Shown here: positions 34,702 to 43,193 of the stretch, piece by piece | Numbering within the stretch: the first letter of the stretch is position 1 | Layout: the number at the start of each line of letters is the position of its first letter | Assembly (NCBI RefSeq): GCF_014384745.1 | Contig: NZ_JACRSO010000002.1 | Location: forward strand, 469,061 to 533,060 | DNA: 64,000 nt | DNA from: Luoshenia tenuis | GTDB taxonomy: Bacteria > Bacillota > Clostridia > Christensenellales > GCA-900066905 | Direction of reading: 5' to 3' | Made by a program: the position numbers and the translations under genes | The notes under the pieces: model-generated | Seen by the model: the letters and a program-made list of their open reading frames with translations, nothing else | Databases searched by the model: none | Told to the model about the DNA's origin: nothing

Positions 34702-36057
34702 TTATTGATCCATCTCCGCGATCAGGCCGGCCAGTTCATCATTGAGCTTGTTGAGCAGTTCTTTCCACTGTGCCTCATCCTGCGTCAAGGCGGATTGGAT
34801 CAGCTGCTTATCATAGCCCTGCCCCTCGACCACCGCGGCGGAAGGCGTCCCATTTTGCATGGGATAGACCGTCTGCACGGAATCGGGGATGATATACTCG
34901 GTAAAGGGTTGTTTGACGACCGGCGTCTTGAGCACTTCCAGCGTATCCAGGAAGCTCTGCCGGGTAGGGAACGAACCCATGCCGCCCTTTTCCCACAGAT
35001 CCGCGTTATTTTCAGACCACCATTTGAGGAACTTCATACCCTCTTCTTTCTGCTCCGTTTGCTCAAACATCATATAGCCGTTGATAAAGATGCAGTTTTT
35101 CTGCAACCCGGAAGGGCTCTCCAGCGGATGCAGCACCAGCACCTGATCCCGGCTCACATCCCCCGTGGTGGAATTGACGATCCAGTCCGAGGCGCCATAG
35201 ATCGCGCCCAGCCTGCCCGAGCCGAAGAGTTTTTGCGCATCGTCCCCGGTATAGTTCTCAATCCCCTCCGGCAGGATGCCTTCCTGCTTCATCCGGTTAA
35301 AGAACCGCATGGTCTCCAGATTGCTCTCGCTGTTTAGCGCGGCGTTGCCCTCCTCATCATAGGTAAAGCCGCCATTGTTGATGGCCCACTGCGTAAACGA
35401 ACCCCCGGCGTTATTGGTCACGCCAAAGGCAAAGCCGTAAATTCCCTTTTCCTTATCGGTAAACGCCTTGCACATCTGGATAAACTCATCCCAGGTCTTC
35501 GGCTCCTGCAGGCCCTTTTCCTCCAGCCAATCCTTACGGATGAAGATGCACCGGGGCGAGAAGTTATAGGGGATGCCCACCTGGCGCCCCTGCCAGGTAA
35601 AGTACTCCACAAAGCCTTCCGGAAAATCGCCCAGCGCGCCCTCTTTTTCCCACTCGTCCAAGATCCATTGCAGATCGGCCGATTCGCCTTTCGGCGCGAA
35701 CTGGAAGGGCATGTACCCGCCGCCGGTGGCCACATCCGGCGCGCCGTTGGACGCGACGGCTGTGGAATAGGTCTCGAACCAATTGCTCCAAGGCAGGTTA
35801 GTATACTTTATCGTCACATGCGGTGCGGCCTCTTTATACTTTGCGATGATCTCCTCGGCCACCACCGGATACTTTTCCGCCGGTCCCCAGGCCATATCCC
35901 AAAATTCCAGCGTGACCGGCTCATTTGCCGCGCTCTGGGTCTCGCTGGGCGGGGTTGAGGCGGTCTGCTGCTCTGCCGGGCCGCAGCCGGGCAGTGCAAA
36001 CGCCAACGCTGCGCATAGTGCCGTGCAAACGATTCTCGTTATACCGCGTTTTTGCAT
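34702..36057 (-). CDS. Sugar ABC transporter solute-binding lipoprotein, paralogue 1
   Basis: This 451-aa family 1 binding protein has a lipoprotein signal (lipobox LPGC, Cys25) and then a Ser/Thr/Pro/Gln-rich linker. The mature domain starts VTLEFWDMAWGPAEKYP and contains the block conserved in all four paralogues of this window, NLPWSNWFETYSTAVASNGA with PDVATGGGYMPFQF. It should sit on the outer face of the membrane and pass a carbohydrate to the permeases. A terminator on each side suggests a monocistronic message. The ligand is unknown. Confidence 0.92.
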   Translation of the reverse strand: MQKRGITRIVCTALCAALAFALPGCGPAEQQTASTPPSETQSAANEPVTLEFWDMAWGPAEKYPVVAEEIIAKYKEAAPHVTIKYTNLPWSNWFETYSTAVASNGAPDVATGGGYMPFQFAPKGESADLQWILDEWEKEGALGDFPEGFVEYFTWQGRQVGIPYNFSPRCIFIRKDWLEEKGLQEPKTWDEFIQMCKAFTDKEKGIYGFAFGVTNNAGGSFTQWAINNGGFTYDEEGNAALNSESNLETMRFFNRMKQEGILPEGIENYTGDDAQKLFGSGRLGAIYGASDWIVNSTTGDVSRDQVLVLHPLESPSGLQKNCIFINGYMMFEQTEQKEEGMKFLKWWSENNADLWEKGGMGSFPTRQSFLDTLEVLKTPVVKQPFTEYIIPDSVQTVYPMQNGTPSAAVVEGQGYDKQLIQSALTQDEAQWKELLNKLNDELAGLIAEMDQ

Positions 36058-36426
36058 GGTTATTTCCCCCCTATTTAATTTTCTCTCATTTTACTGTGTC
36101 AGAGTTTCAGCGTCCCGCACACCGGGCGGAGCCTTTTCTTAGAATTTCATTTTGAGATCTGTCTTGCGTAAATGCATATGTATTGATTCTCCGGGGGTAG
36201 AAGTGCGATTGGCGTCAGTAGTTCATCGGCCTGGCGAAGGATGGCACCCCTCCTTTCCCGCCACAATTACAGGCTATGCAAAAAACAGCGCAATGGCAAG
36301 GATATGTTTTTTACAATTATTCCAGTTTGTTGACTTTCGCGCCATTATCCATCCACACCAATGCATCGCACAATGAATGGGGGCACAGCCTGTGCTGTGC
36401 CCCCGCATATTTGTCCAGTCTATTCA
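36058..36426 (-). other. Intergenic leader between SBP paralogues 2 and 1, with a hairpin
   Basis: No gene is seen. After SBP2's stop there is a perfect stem GGGGGCACAG/CTGTGCCCCC (36379-36404), probably its terminator although the T run is poor. The remaining ~320 bases are the 5' flank of SBP1. I see no clear consensus promoter there. Confidence 0.5.
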
Positions 36427-37770
36427 TCAGTCGTTTTCGGCGATCAATTTTTCCAGCTCCTTTTGCAGCCTTTGCAGCAGCGGCTTCCAATCCTCCTCTT
36501 CCTGCGTAAGCGCCGCCTGCATCAGCTGGGAACCGTACTTTTCCCCCTCCGCCATGGAGGCTGAGGGCGTGCCATTTTGCATAGGGTAAACGGTCTGTAT
36601 CGAGTTGGGGATGATATACTCCACAAAGGGCGCCTTGGTCAATGGCTCTTTCAAGGTATCGATCCCCTTTAAAAAGCTGGTGCGCACCGGAAAGGCGCTT
36701 ACCCCGCCCTCGCTCCACAAGCTGGCGTTGTTTTCCGAGAACCATTTCAGAAAAGCCATCGCCTCATCTCGGTGCTCGGATTGCTGAAAGACCATGTAGC
36801 CGTTGAAGTAGAGCGCGTTTTTCTGGATGCCGGCCGGACTTTTCAGCGGATGCAGTACCGTCAGCTGGTCTGCGGTAAATTTGCCGGAATCCACTATCGC
36901 CTCTACCCAATCCGGCCCGCCATAAACCGCGCCAACCTTGCCTGCAATAAACAACTTTTGCGCGTCATCTCCGGTAAAGTGCTCAATGCCTTCGGGCAGC
37001 ACGTCCGCCTTTTTCAGCTCCGAAAAAAACTTCATCGTCAAAAGGTTGTTATCGCTGTCGATATTGGCGTTCCCCTTACGGTCAAACCCCATGCCGCCGT
37101 TGTTCACCGCCCAGTTGGTAAAGGAGCCCGCGCCGCCGCTGGTCACCCCAAAGGCATAGCCGTAAGTGCCCTGCTCCGGGTCGCGGAAGGCCTTGCACAT
37201 CTCCATAAAGTCCACCCAGGTTTCCGGCTCTGCCAATCCCTTGTCCTCCAGCCAGTCCTTGCGCACCAGGATCGCGCGCGGGTCGATATTAAAGGGGATG
37301 CCCACCTGCTTATCGCGGTAGCGGTAATATTCGATAAACCCCTCGGGGAAGTCGTCCAGCGTGCCCTCTTTTTCCCAGGCGCGGATGATCCACTGCAGAT
37401 CGGCTGATTCGTTGCTGGGCGCAAACTGAAAGGGCATGTACCCGCCGCCGATGGCCACATCCGGCGCGCTGCCGGAGGCGGCCGCAGTGGAATAGACCTC
37501 GAACCAGTTGGCCCAAGGTAGATTGGTGTATTTAAATGTAATGTTTGGATGCAGCGTTTGATATTGCGCCAGAATCTTTTCAACAGCCGGCTGATACCGC
37601 TCTGCTGTGCCCCAGGCCATATCCCAAAACACCAGTTCTATGGGCTCCTCCGTGCTGGAGGCGCCGCCCTGCACTTGGGCGGGATCGGACGGCTGCTGGC
37701 AGCCAATAAGGGAAAAAGCCATGGCCACCACTAAAATTAGGCAGCACAAAAGGGTAGAGTGCCTGTGCAT
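36427..37770 (-). CDS. Sugar ABC transporter solute-binding lipoprotein, paralogue 2
   Basis: This 447-aa protein starts at the ATG of MHRHSTLL, which has AGGAG about ten bases upstream; the long upstream extension is spurious. The lipobox is LIGC (Cys24). The core begins IELVFWDMAWGTAERYQP and keeps NLPWANWFEVYSTAAASGSA and PDVAIGGGYMPFQF. It is closest in pattern to paralogues 1 and 3, so recent duplication is likely. It should bind a related carbohydrate outside the membrane. Confidence 0.92.
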   Translation of the reverse strand: MHRHSTLLCCLILVVAMAFSLIGCQQPSDPAQVQGGASSTEEPIELVFWDMAWGTAERYQPAVEKILAQYQTLHPNITFKYTNLPWANWFEVYSTAAASGSAPDVAIGGGYMPFQFAPSNESADLQWIIRAWEKEGTLDDFPEGFIEYYRYRDKQVGIPFNIDPRAILVRKDWLEDKGLAEPETWVDFMEMCKAFRDPEQGTYGYAFGVTSGGAGSFTNWAVNNGGMGFDRKGNANIDSDNNLLTMKFFSELKKADVLPEGIEHFTGDDAQKLFIAGKVGAVYGGPDWVEAIVDSGKFTADQLTVLHPLKSPAGIQKNALYFNGYMVFQQSEHRDEAMAFLKWFSENNASLWSEGGVSAFPVRTSFLKGIDTLKEPLTKAPFVEYIIPNSIQTVYPMQNGTPSASMAEGEKYGSQLMQAALTQEEEDWKPLLQRLQKELEKLIAEND

Positions 37771-37792
37771 TACGTGTTGTCTCCTACTCATC

Positions 37793-37821
37793 CGATTAAT
37801 TACCATCTTAACAGCTGTCAA
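37793..37821 (-). promoter_or_regulatory. Possible promoter just upstream of SBP paralogue 2
   Basis: TTGACA (37816-37821), a 17-base spacer and TAATCG (37793-37798). The -35 is perfect but the -10 is poor, so activation by a regulator would be expected. Confidence 0.35.
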
Positions 37822-37925
37822 CCGGGATTCATACCCCGCATTTTGACATATTCGTACAATATATTCACATCTGCCGCCTATAATGTTGAACCTTTGTCTT
37901 ACATCCATCCACATTATTTCTTGAC

Positions 37926-37953
37926 AAAAAAGGCGCCGGGTCTCCCCGGCGCC
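37926..37953 (-). terminator. Intrinsic terminator after SBP paralogue 3
   Basis: GGCGCCGGG-gaga-CCCGGCGCC followed on the minus strand by TTTTTTGTC. Confidence 0.9.
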
Positions 37954-38001
37954 GAAGCTTAAAGCAAATGGGCACAAAGCCTAACGCGTGCCCACCGCGC
38001 A

Positions 38002-39348
38002 TTACTGGTCCATGCTCTGGATGGTGCCCTCCAACTCAGCCTGCAGTTTTTTAAGCAGCGTCTGCCAGCTTTTTTCCTCCTGCGTCAGGGCGGATTGCAT
38101 CATCTGCATATCATACTTTTGCCCCTCCACCATCGAGGCCGAGGGCGTGCCGCTCTGCATGGGGTAAACGGTCTGCACCGAATTGGGGATGATGTACTCC
38201 ACAAACGGCTTTTTGGAAACCGGCTTTTGAAAGACGCTTAAGGAATTCATAAAGCTGGTGCGGGCCGGAAATGCGCTCATCCCGCCCTCTTCCCACAGAA
38301 GCTGGTTATTTTCGGACCACCACTTGATGAAGTTCAGCCCCTCTTGTTTCAGGCTGGATTGTTCAAACATCATGTAGCCGTTAAAATACAACGCGTTTTT
38401 CTGGATGCCCGAAGGGCTGGTGAGCGGATGCAGGATGGTGAGCTGGTCCTCCGTCAGGCCGCTGGAGCTCATGATGATCTCGGCCCAATCGCTCCCGCCG
38501 TACACCGCGCCCACCTTGCCCGCGCCAAACAGCTTTTGCGCATCGCTGCCCGAATAATTCTCGATACCCTCAGGGAGCACGCCCGCCTTTTTCAGGTCGC
38601 TGAAAAACTGCATGGTCTGCAGGTTGCGTTCGGTATCCACAGCGGCGTTGCCCTCCCGGTCAAAACTCAGCCCGCCGTTATTGACGGCCCAGTTGGTAAA
38701 CGAGCCCGCCGAATCCACCGCTACGCCGTAAGCAAAGCCGTATGTGCCCTTTTCCTTGTCGGTAAAGGCCTTGCACATCTCCAAAAATTCGTCCCAGTTG
38801 GTGGGTTCAGCCAGGCCCTTTTCCTCCAGCCAATCCTTACGCACCAGGATCCCCCGGGGGTCTACGTTAAAGCAGATGCCTACCTGTTTATCCTTGAACC
38901 GGTAGTACTCCATAAAACCTTCCGGGAAGTCCTCCAGCGTCCCTTCCTTCTCCCACTGGTCCACGATCCATTGCAGGTCTGCCGCCTCATCGCTGGTGGC
39001 GAACTGGAAAGGCATATAGCCGCCGCCTGTGGCCACATCCGGCGCGCCATTGGAAGCCACGGCCGTAGAATAAGCCTCAAACCAGTTGCTCCAGGGCAGG
39101 TTGGTATAGTTGATGGTGACGTGCGGCGCCACCTCCTTATAGTTTGCGATGATCTGCTCGGCCGCCGGCACATACCGGTCCGCCGTGCCCCAGGCCATAT
39201 CCCAAAACGTCAGGGTAACGGGCTGTTTGCTCTCCCCGCCACCGGTGGGCTGCGTTTGCCCCTCATCAGGCTGCTGGCAACCTACCGCCGATACCATCAG
39301 CGCTGCGGCCAGCAAAAGGCAAATGCTAAGCGAGCGAAATTTTTCCAC
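38002..39348 (-). CDS. Sugar ABC transporter solute-binding lipoprotein, paralogue 3
   Basis: This 448-aa protein starts at a GTG with AAAGGAGG upstream. The lipobox is AVGC (Cys24), with a short Gly/Gln-rich linker and a mature core VTLTFWDMAWGTADRYVP. The conserved blocks are NLPWSNWFEAYSTAVASNGA and PDVATGGGYMPFQF. The C-terminal VQTVYPMQSGTPSASMVEG is shared with the other paralogues. It is the middle of the tandem series and has its own terminator. Confidence 0.92.
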   Translation of the reverse strand: MEKFRSLSICLLLAAALMVSAVGCQQPDEGQTQPTGGGESKQPVTLTFWDMAWGTADRYVPAAEQIIANYKEVAPHVTINYTNLPWSNWFEAYSTAVASNGAPDVATGGGYMPFQFATSDEAADLQWIVDQWEKEGTLEDFPEGFMEYYRFKDKQVGICFNVDPRGILVRKDWLEEKGLAEPTNWDEFLEMCKAFTDKEKGTYGFAYGVAVDSAGSFTNWAVNNGGLSFDREGNAAVDTERNLQTMQFFSDLKKAGVLPEGIENYSGSDAQKLFGAGKVGAVYGGSDWAEIIMSSSGLTEDQLTILHPLTSPSGIQKNALYFNGYMMFEQSSLKQEGLNFIKWWSENNQLLWEEGGMSAFPARTSFMNSLSVFQKPVSKKPFVEYIIPNSVQTVYPMQSGTPSASMVEGQKYDMQMMQSALTQEEKSWQTLLKKLQAELEGTIQSMDQ

Positions 39349-39450
39349 GCGATTACCTCCTTTAAAATGCCAATACGTTTTCGCGCTTAGTATTTGCCTT
39401 AATCTTTTGTTTATGCCCGCTTTCTCGCGCTATGATTGCCCGTGCCGATT

Positions 39451-39483
39451 AAAATAAAAAAAGGAAGAGCGTTTCGCTCTTCC
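39451..39483 (-). terminator. Intrinsic terminator after the small lipoprotein gene
   Basis: GGAAGAGCG-aaa-CGCTCTTCC followed on the minus strand by TTTTTTTATTTT. Confidence 0.9.
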
Positions 39484-39519
39484 AAATATTTTAAGATTCA
39501 ATCTTGTCTATCCGTTCTA

Positions 39520-39777
39520 TTACTGTCCCGGCTTGCCGAAAGGCAGCGCGCCATCGTCCTCGATCTGCTCCACCGGCTCAAACATGCTGCCGGAGCTGGA
39601 ACTGGCGCTGGCATCCGCCCCAGAGCTGGCACTCGCATCCGAGCTGGCCGCAGCACTGGTACTCGCGCTGGGCGCAGTAGACGCGGTAGAATCCCCACCG
39701 CCACCGCAACCGACGACTGCCAGGGATAACGCCATGAACACCACTAAGCACAATATAACAGCAACCATTTTCTTCAT
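39520..39777 (-). CDS. Small putative lipoprotein with Ser/Ala/Asp-rich linker
   Basis: This 85-aa protein starts at MKKMVAVIL, with GGGGGGC upstream. The signal peptide ends in the lipobox VVGC (Cys24), followed by Gly and a ~35-residue Ser/Ala/Asp low-complexity stretch, then a short acidic tail EPVEQIEDDGALPF. The signal and linker resemble those of the SBP paralogues, especially paralogue 4, but the binding domain is missing. It is either a short surface lipoprotein or a relic of an SBP gene. The function is unknown. Confidence 0.65.
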   Translation of the reverse strand: MKKMVAVILCLVVFMALSLAVVGCGGGGDSTASTAPSASTSAAASSDASASSGADASASSSSGSMFEPVEQIEDDGALPFGKPGQ

Positions 39778-39937
39778 ACCGTAAGCCCCCCTAAAGATTT
39801 GATATAATGAATATATCAAAAGAAACTACACTGTAAAACCAGTTTTTTTTACTTTGAAGTGTAAAAAATTTGACTATTTGCCTTATTTGCGTCCCATTTA
39901 TTCATTTTTTCCGTAAGTTAACCACACTTGTCCGCTA

Positions 39938-41032
39938 TTATACACTTCGTCTCAGCGTATGGCGCACGCTGTAGATTACGCCATTTTTAAAGGTCAGACC
40001 CGCTGCCCTTTCCTCCTGGCAGGGCAAAAGCGGCCCGGTCGTGATGAACTTCATCCCCTGGCGGACTGCATCCTGCACAAGGTTAATCAGCATCGCGTCT
40101 CGCAGGCCCGTCCCTACATATTCAGGCCGAAAAATACTCAGCAGCAGCTCAAGGCTGCGCACCTCCCGGCGGAAGGCCTCAAACTTGCGCTTGTTCCAGG
40201 GCCGGTGGCGCCCCTCCACGGCCCGCAGCGCGGCAGCCATATCCGGCAGGGCGATGGTCGCGCCGGCAAGCGCGCCCGCCCGGTCTACATAAAGGTGGAT
40301 AAAGCGCAGATCCGCATAACGCAGCCAGCTCTCCTCCAGCCGGGCGCGCACCAGCGCCTCGGGCAGCAGCCTGCCCTGGGCCCGTGCCAGCTGGCTGGCG
40401 ATGAGTTTAAACAGCGGCTCCACCCAGGCGGAGAGCTGCTCGCCGCTTTCCAGCGGCAAAAGCCTGACCCCCTGGCGGCGCAGTAAAAATTCGGCGTAAC
40501 GCGTCTCCCGGCTGCAAAGCGCATCCGGCAGGGCCACCCGGTATTCCTTCTGGGTAAAAATCTTGGTAAAGCCCAGCCCTTCCAAATGTTGGAGAAAGTA
40601 TTCGGGCTGCTGCAGGGCAAAGGCAGAGCCATCATGCATCTGTCCCAGCGCCATGGCCCCCTGGGGCTCCAGCTCCAGCGCGCCCCGCGGGCCGCAAAGC
40701 GAAGCGTAGCCCCTTTGCGACGCCTCCTGGCAGGCGCTCTCAATCAAGGCGGCGCTAACCTTAGTATCGTCGATAAAATCCAGGCGGTAGATGACGGCCT
40801 CCGTCCCCACCCCTGCGGCGGGGAAAAACAGCGCCATCCGCCCGCACACCTCTTTTCCCACCAGCGCCAGGTAGAGCCGCATCTGTCCCAGCGCCTCCGG
40901 CGGGGTCAACAGCTGCTGTTCGATCGCCTGGGCGGCCGGCACAAAAAAGGTTTCCCCTTCGTATAACTGCTGGGGAAAATCCATAAATTTTTTCAGCTCC
41001 GCATTGTTTTCAACGCACTTTACCCGAATCAA
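39938..41032 (-). CDS. GNAT-superfamily-like protein (YghO-type)
   Basis: This 364-aa protein starts at a TTG with AAGGAG seven bases upstream. The early block ELKKFMDFPQQLYEGETFFV is typical of a bacterial family with an N-terminal GNAT-like half. A second GNAT-like half ends the protein (VGTGLRDAMLINLVQDAVRQ, then FITTGPLL). The acceptor substrate is unknown. It follows the C_GCAxxG_C_C gene on the same strand by about 40 bases, so the two are probably co-transcribed. Confidence 0.7.
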   Translation of the reverse strand: MIRVKCVENNAELKKFMDFPQQLYEGETFFVPAAQAIEQQLLTPPEALGQMRLYLALVGKEVCGRMALFFPAAGVGTEAVIYRLDFIDDTKVSAALIESACQEASQRGYASLCGPRGALELEPQGAMALGQMHDGSAFALQQPEYFLQHLEGLGFTKIFTQKEYRVALPDALCSRETRYAEFLLRRQGVRLLPLESGEQLSAWVEPLFKLIASQLARAQGRLLPEALVRARLEESWLRYADLRFIHLYVDRAGALAGATIALPDMAAALRAVEGRHRPWNKRKFEAFRREVRSLELLLSIFRPEYVGTGLRDAMLINLVQDAVRQGMKFITTGPLLPCQEERAAGLTFKNGVIYSVRHTLRRSV

Positions 41033-41073
41033 ACCGCCCGCTCCTTTTCCTCCAGCTCTTGTTATCTTTATGC

Positions 41074-41556
41074 CTACGCCTGTTTTGCCCGCAGCGCCGT
41101 CAGCTGATCGATGGTATAATCCACGCACGCCATGACGATGGGTGCGCACACGTTATTGCGCCCATCCGCGTCCTTAAAGGCCTGGGCAGCCGCCTCGCCC
41201 TCATCCCGGCAGGTGATGGCGCCGCACTTTTCGCTGCCGAAATTCTGGCGCATATAATCTGAAAGCTCCTGGGCAAAGGTATAGAGCGCAGCGGTGCTGC
41301 CGTCCTTCGCCTCATCCCGCCCCAGCAATAGCCCCGCGGCGATCAGGCACCCGGTCATGGCGCCGCAGGTCAGCCCCTGCCCGCCGATGCCGCCCCCAAA
41401 GGCCGAGGCCGCGCGGGAGAGGGCCGTATCCTGGCCAAAGTAGCGCAGCACAGCCTTGCAGGACGCCTCCGCGCAGTTCAGCTTTTCTCCGGCAAATTTC
41501 TCCCGGGTATAATCCGTATCCGCCTTATGGCGATAGCTCATCTCGATCTTTTTCAT
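41074..41556 (-). CDS. C_GCAxxG_C_C family redox protein
   Basis: This 160-aa protein has GGAGGGGA before its ATG. It shows the family pattern: LNCAEASCKAVL, then AFGGGIGGQGLTCGAMTGC, and later EKCGAITCRD and NVCAPIVMACVDY. Such proteins are thought to bind a metal cofactor or act in thiol redox reactions in anaerobes. The function is not established. It lies upstream of the GNAT-like gene on the same strand. Confidence 0.88.
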   Translation of the reverse strand: MKKIEMSYRHKADTDYTREKFAGEKLNCAEASCKAVLRYFGQDTALSRAASAFGGGIGGQGLTCGAMTGCLIAAGLLLGRDEAKDGSTAALYTFAQELSDYMRQNFGSEKCGAITCRDEGEAAAQAFKDADGRNNVCAPIVMACVDYTIDQLTALRAKQA

Positions 41557-41730
41557 AAAAGTCCCCTCCTTTACGCGGGTTTAGCCCGCTAGGCACTATT
41601 ATAACATAGGGAAAGGCGCCTGCAAGGCGCTTTGCGCATTTTTACAAATAAGCAAATCCGCCCGTATTGGGGGCAGCATCAAAAGACGCTCCTGGCCGCT
41701 ACGCACGCCTTGATCACCGCTAAGCGGCTA

Positions 41731-41766
41731 TAAAAAAGCCGCGGCAAAATGCTTCTGCCGCGGCTT
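41731..41766 (-). terminator. Intrinsic terminator after yfcE
   Basis: AAGCCGCGGCA pairs with TGCCGCGGCTT (one bulge) and is followed on the minus strand by TTTTATAG. Confidence 0.9.
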
Positions 41767-41778
41767 TTGGCTGCCATT

Positions 41779-42324
41779 TTACAGCGCCGTTTCCTGCCAC
41801 ACCTCGCCGGAGAGGTCCTTCCACAAAAACCGGCTGTTTTCCAGCACCATATACCCATGGCGGCTGCCCTCCTTGGGGATGGAAACCGAGCCCGGGTTAA
41901 GGTAGGTGTATCCCTGCGTTTGCCGGCAGACCGGCACGTGGGTATGCCCGTGCAGCAGAATATCCCCCTGGCCCAGCAGCGGCGGGGTCTGCTCGTTATA
42001 GTGGTGGCCGTGCGTGGCGAAGATCATCTTTCCGCCCTCGTACAAAATGCAGTAATCCGCCAGGATGGGGAATTCCAGCACCATCTGGTCCACTTCGGTA
42101 TCGCAGTTGCCCCGCACGCAGAGCAGCTTGTCCTTATGGGCGTTGAGCAGGGCGATCACCCTTTTAGGGTCATAATCCCGGGGCAGATCGTTGCGCGGGC
42201 CATGGTAAAGCAGGTCCCCCAGCAGCAACAGCCTGTCCGGCTGCTCGCGTGCCATAGCCTCAAACAGCTGCTCGCAATAATAGGCCGAACCGTGAATATC
42301 CGAAGCGATCATCAACTTCATCAT
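41779..42324 (-). CDS. yfcE: Calcineurin-like phosphodiesterase (YfcE/MJ0936 type)
   Basis: This 181-aa metallophosphoesterase starts at the ATG after AAAGGAG; a second ATG one codon on is possible. Metal-binding motifs in order are ASDIHGS, LLGDLLYHGPRN, VRGNCDTE, FATHGHHY and LLHGHTHVPV. Enzymes of this type hydrolyse phosphodiesters such as 2',3'-cAMP or bis-pNPP in vitro; the physiological substrate is unknown. It lies 19 bases after murI and is probably co-transcribed with it. Confidence 0.9.
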   Translation of the reverse strand: MMKLMIASDIHGSAYYCEQLFEAMAREQPDRLLLLGDLLYHGPRNDLPRDYDPKRVIALLNAHKDKLLCVRGNCDTEVDQMVLEFPILADYCILYEGGKMIFATHGHHYNEQTPPLLGQGDILLHGHTHVPVCRQTQGYTYLNPGSVSIPKEGSRHGYMVLENSRFLWKDLSGEVWQETAL

Positions 42325-42343
42325 TATCAACTCCTTTGGGTTT

Positions 42344-43132
42344 TTACAGCGCAAAGGGGCGCGCCCGCTCCAGCATGCGGTTCAATAGCGGCAGGTAGAT
42401 CCCCTCGTCCCCCGTGGTGATCAGCCGCGTCTGTCCGCCCGCGTTGCGGGGATTGCGCAGCCCCGCCTCCTCCAGCACCTCTTTTAAATGCCGCACGGCG
42501 CCCTCGTTGCCATCTACCACCTTAGCCCCCGGAAAGGCCGCCGCCACCGCCGGGCGGATCAGGATATAATGGGTGCAGCCCAGCACCACCGCCGCAGCCT
42601 GGCGGGCCCTATCCGGCGCGTGGTGCAAAAGATACTCTACGATCTGCGCCTCTCCCCGCTCGCCCTCGATCAACTCCACCAGCCCCGGGCAGCCGATAGG
42701 GATAATATCCGCCTCCCGCCCGGTGCGCTGCACCAGCGCCTTAAACTTTTGCTGGCGCACCGTAGCCGCGGTCGCCAATACAGCTACCTGCCCGGCCCCA
42801 GCCGCCTCCAGCGCGGGCAGCACCGCCGGCTCCATGCCGATCACCGGTACTGGCAGCTGCGCGCGCAGCACCTGGACCGCCGCGCTGGTCGCCGTATTAC
42901 AGGCCACCAGCAGCGCCTTGACGCCCATATGCATCAGTCGCCCGGCGATCTCCAGGCTGCGCTGGCGAATATCCGCCTCGTCCCGGTCCCCATAAGGGCC
43001 GTATGCGTTATCCCCTAAAAAAATGGTATCCTCTCCGGGCAGCGTTTTTTGCAGCTGCGCCAGGACCGTAAGCCCGCCCACGCCGGAATCGAACACGCCG
43101 ATGGGCCGGGCGCATCGTTCATCACAAAGCAC
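42344..43132 (-). CDS. murI: Glutamate racemase
   Basis: This 262-aa enzyme makes D-glutamate for peptidoglycan. The start is a GTG after AAGGAGG. The two catalytic cysteines lie in LLVACNTATSAA and VVLGCTHY, and the N-terminal substrate block is IGVFDSGVGGLTV; PYGDRD is also present. It is followed by yfcE; spoIIP is upstream on the same strand. Confidence 0.96.
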   Translation of the reverse strand: MLCDERCARPIGVFDSGVGGLTVLAQLQKTLPGEDTIFLGDNAYGPYGDRDEADIRQRSLEIAGRLMHMGVKALLVACNTATSAAVQVLRAQLPVPVIGMEPAVLPALEAAGAGQVAVLATAATVRQQKFKALVQRTGREADIIPIGCPGLVELIEGERGEAQIVEYLLHHAPDRARQAAAVVLGCTHYILIRPAVAAAFPGAKVVDGNEGAVRHLKEVLEEAGLRNPRNAGGQTRLITTGDEGIYLPLLNRMLERARPFAL

Positions 43133-43193
43133 CGCCTTGTCCTCCTTATCCAGTTCCCTTAAAATCTATTTTGGCACTGGAAAGGGGCCCCTG

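Noticed and set aside
36200..36250. Possible short upstream ORF in the leader of SBP paralogue 1
   Set aside because: The GTG lies too close to the purine-rich site and the frame has only ten codons; too weak to call.
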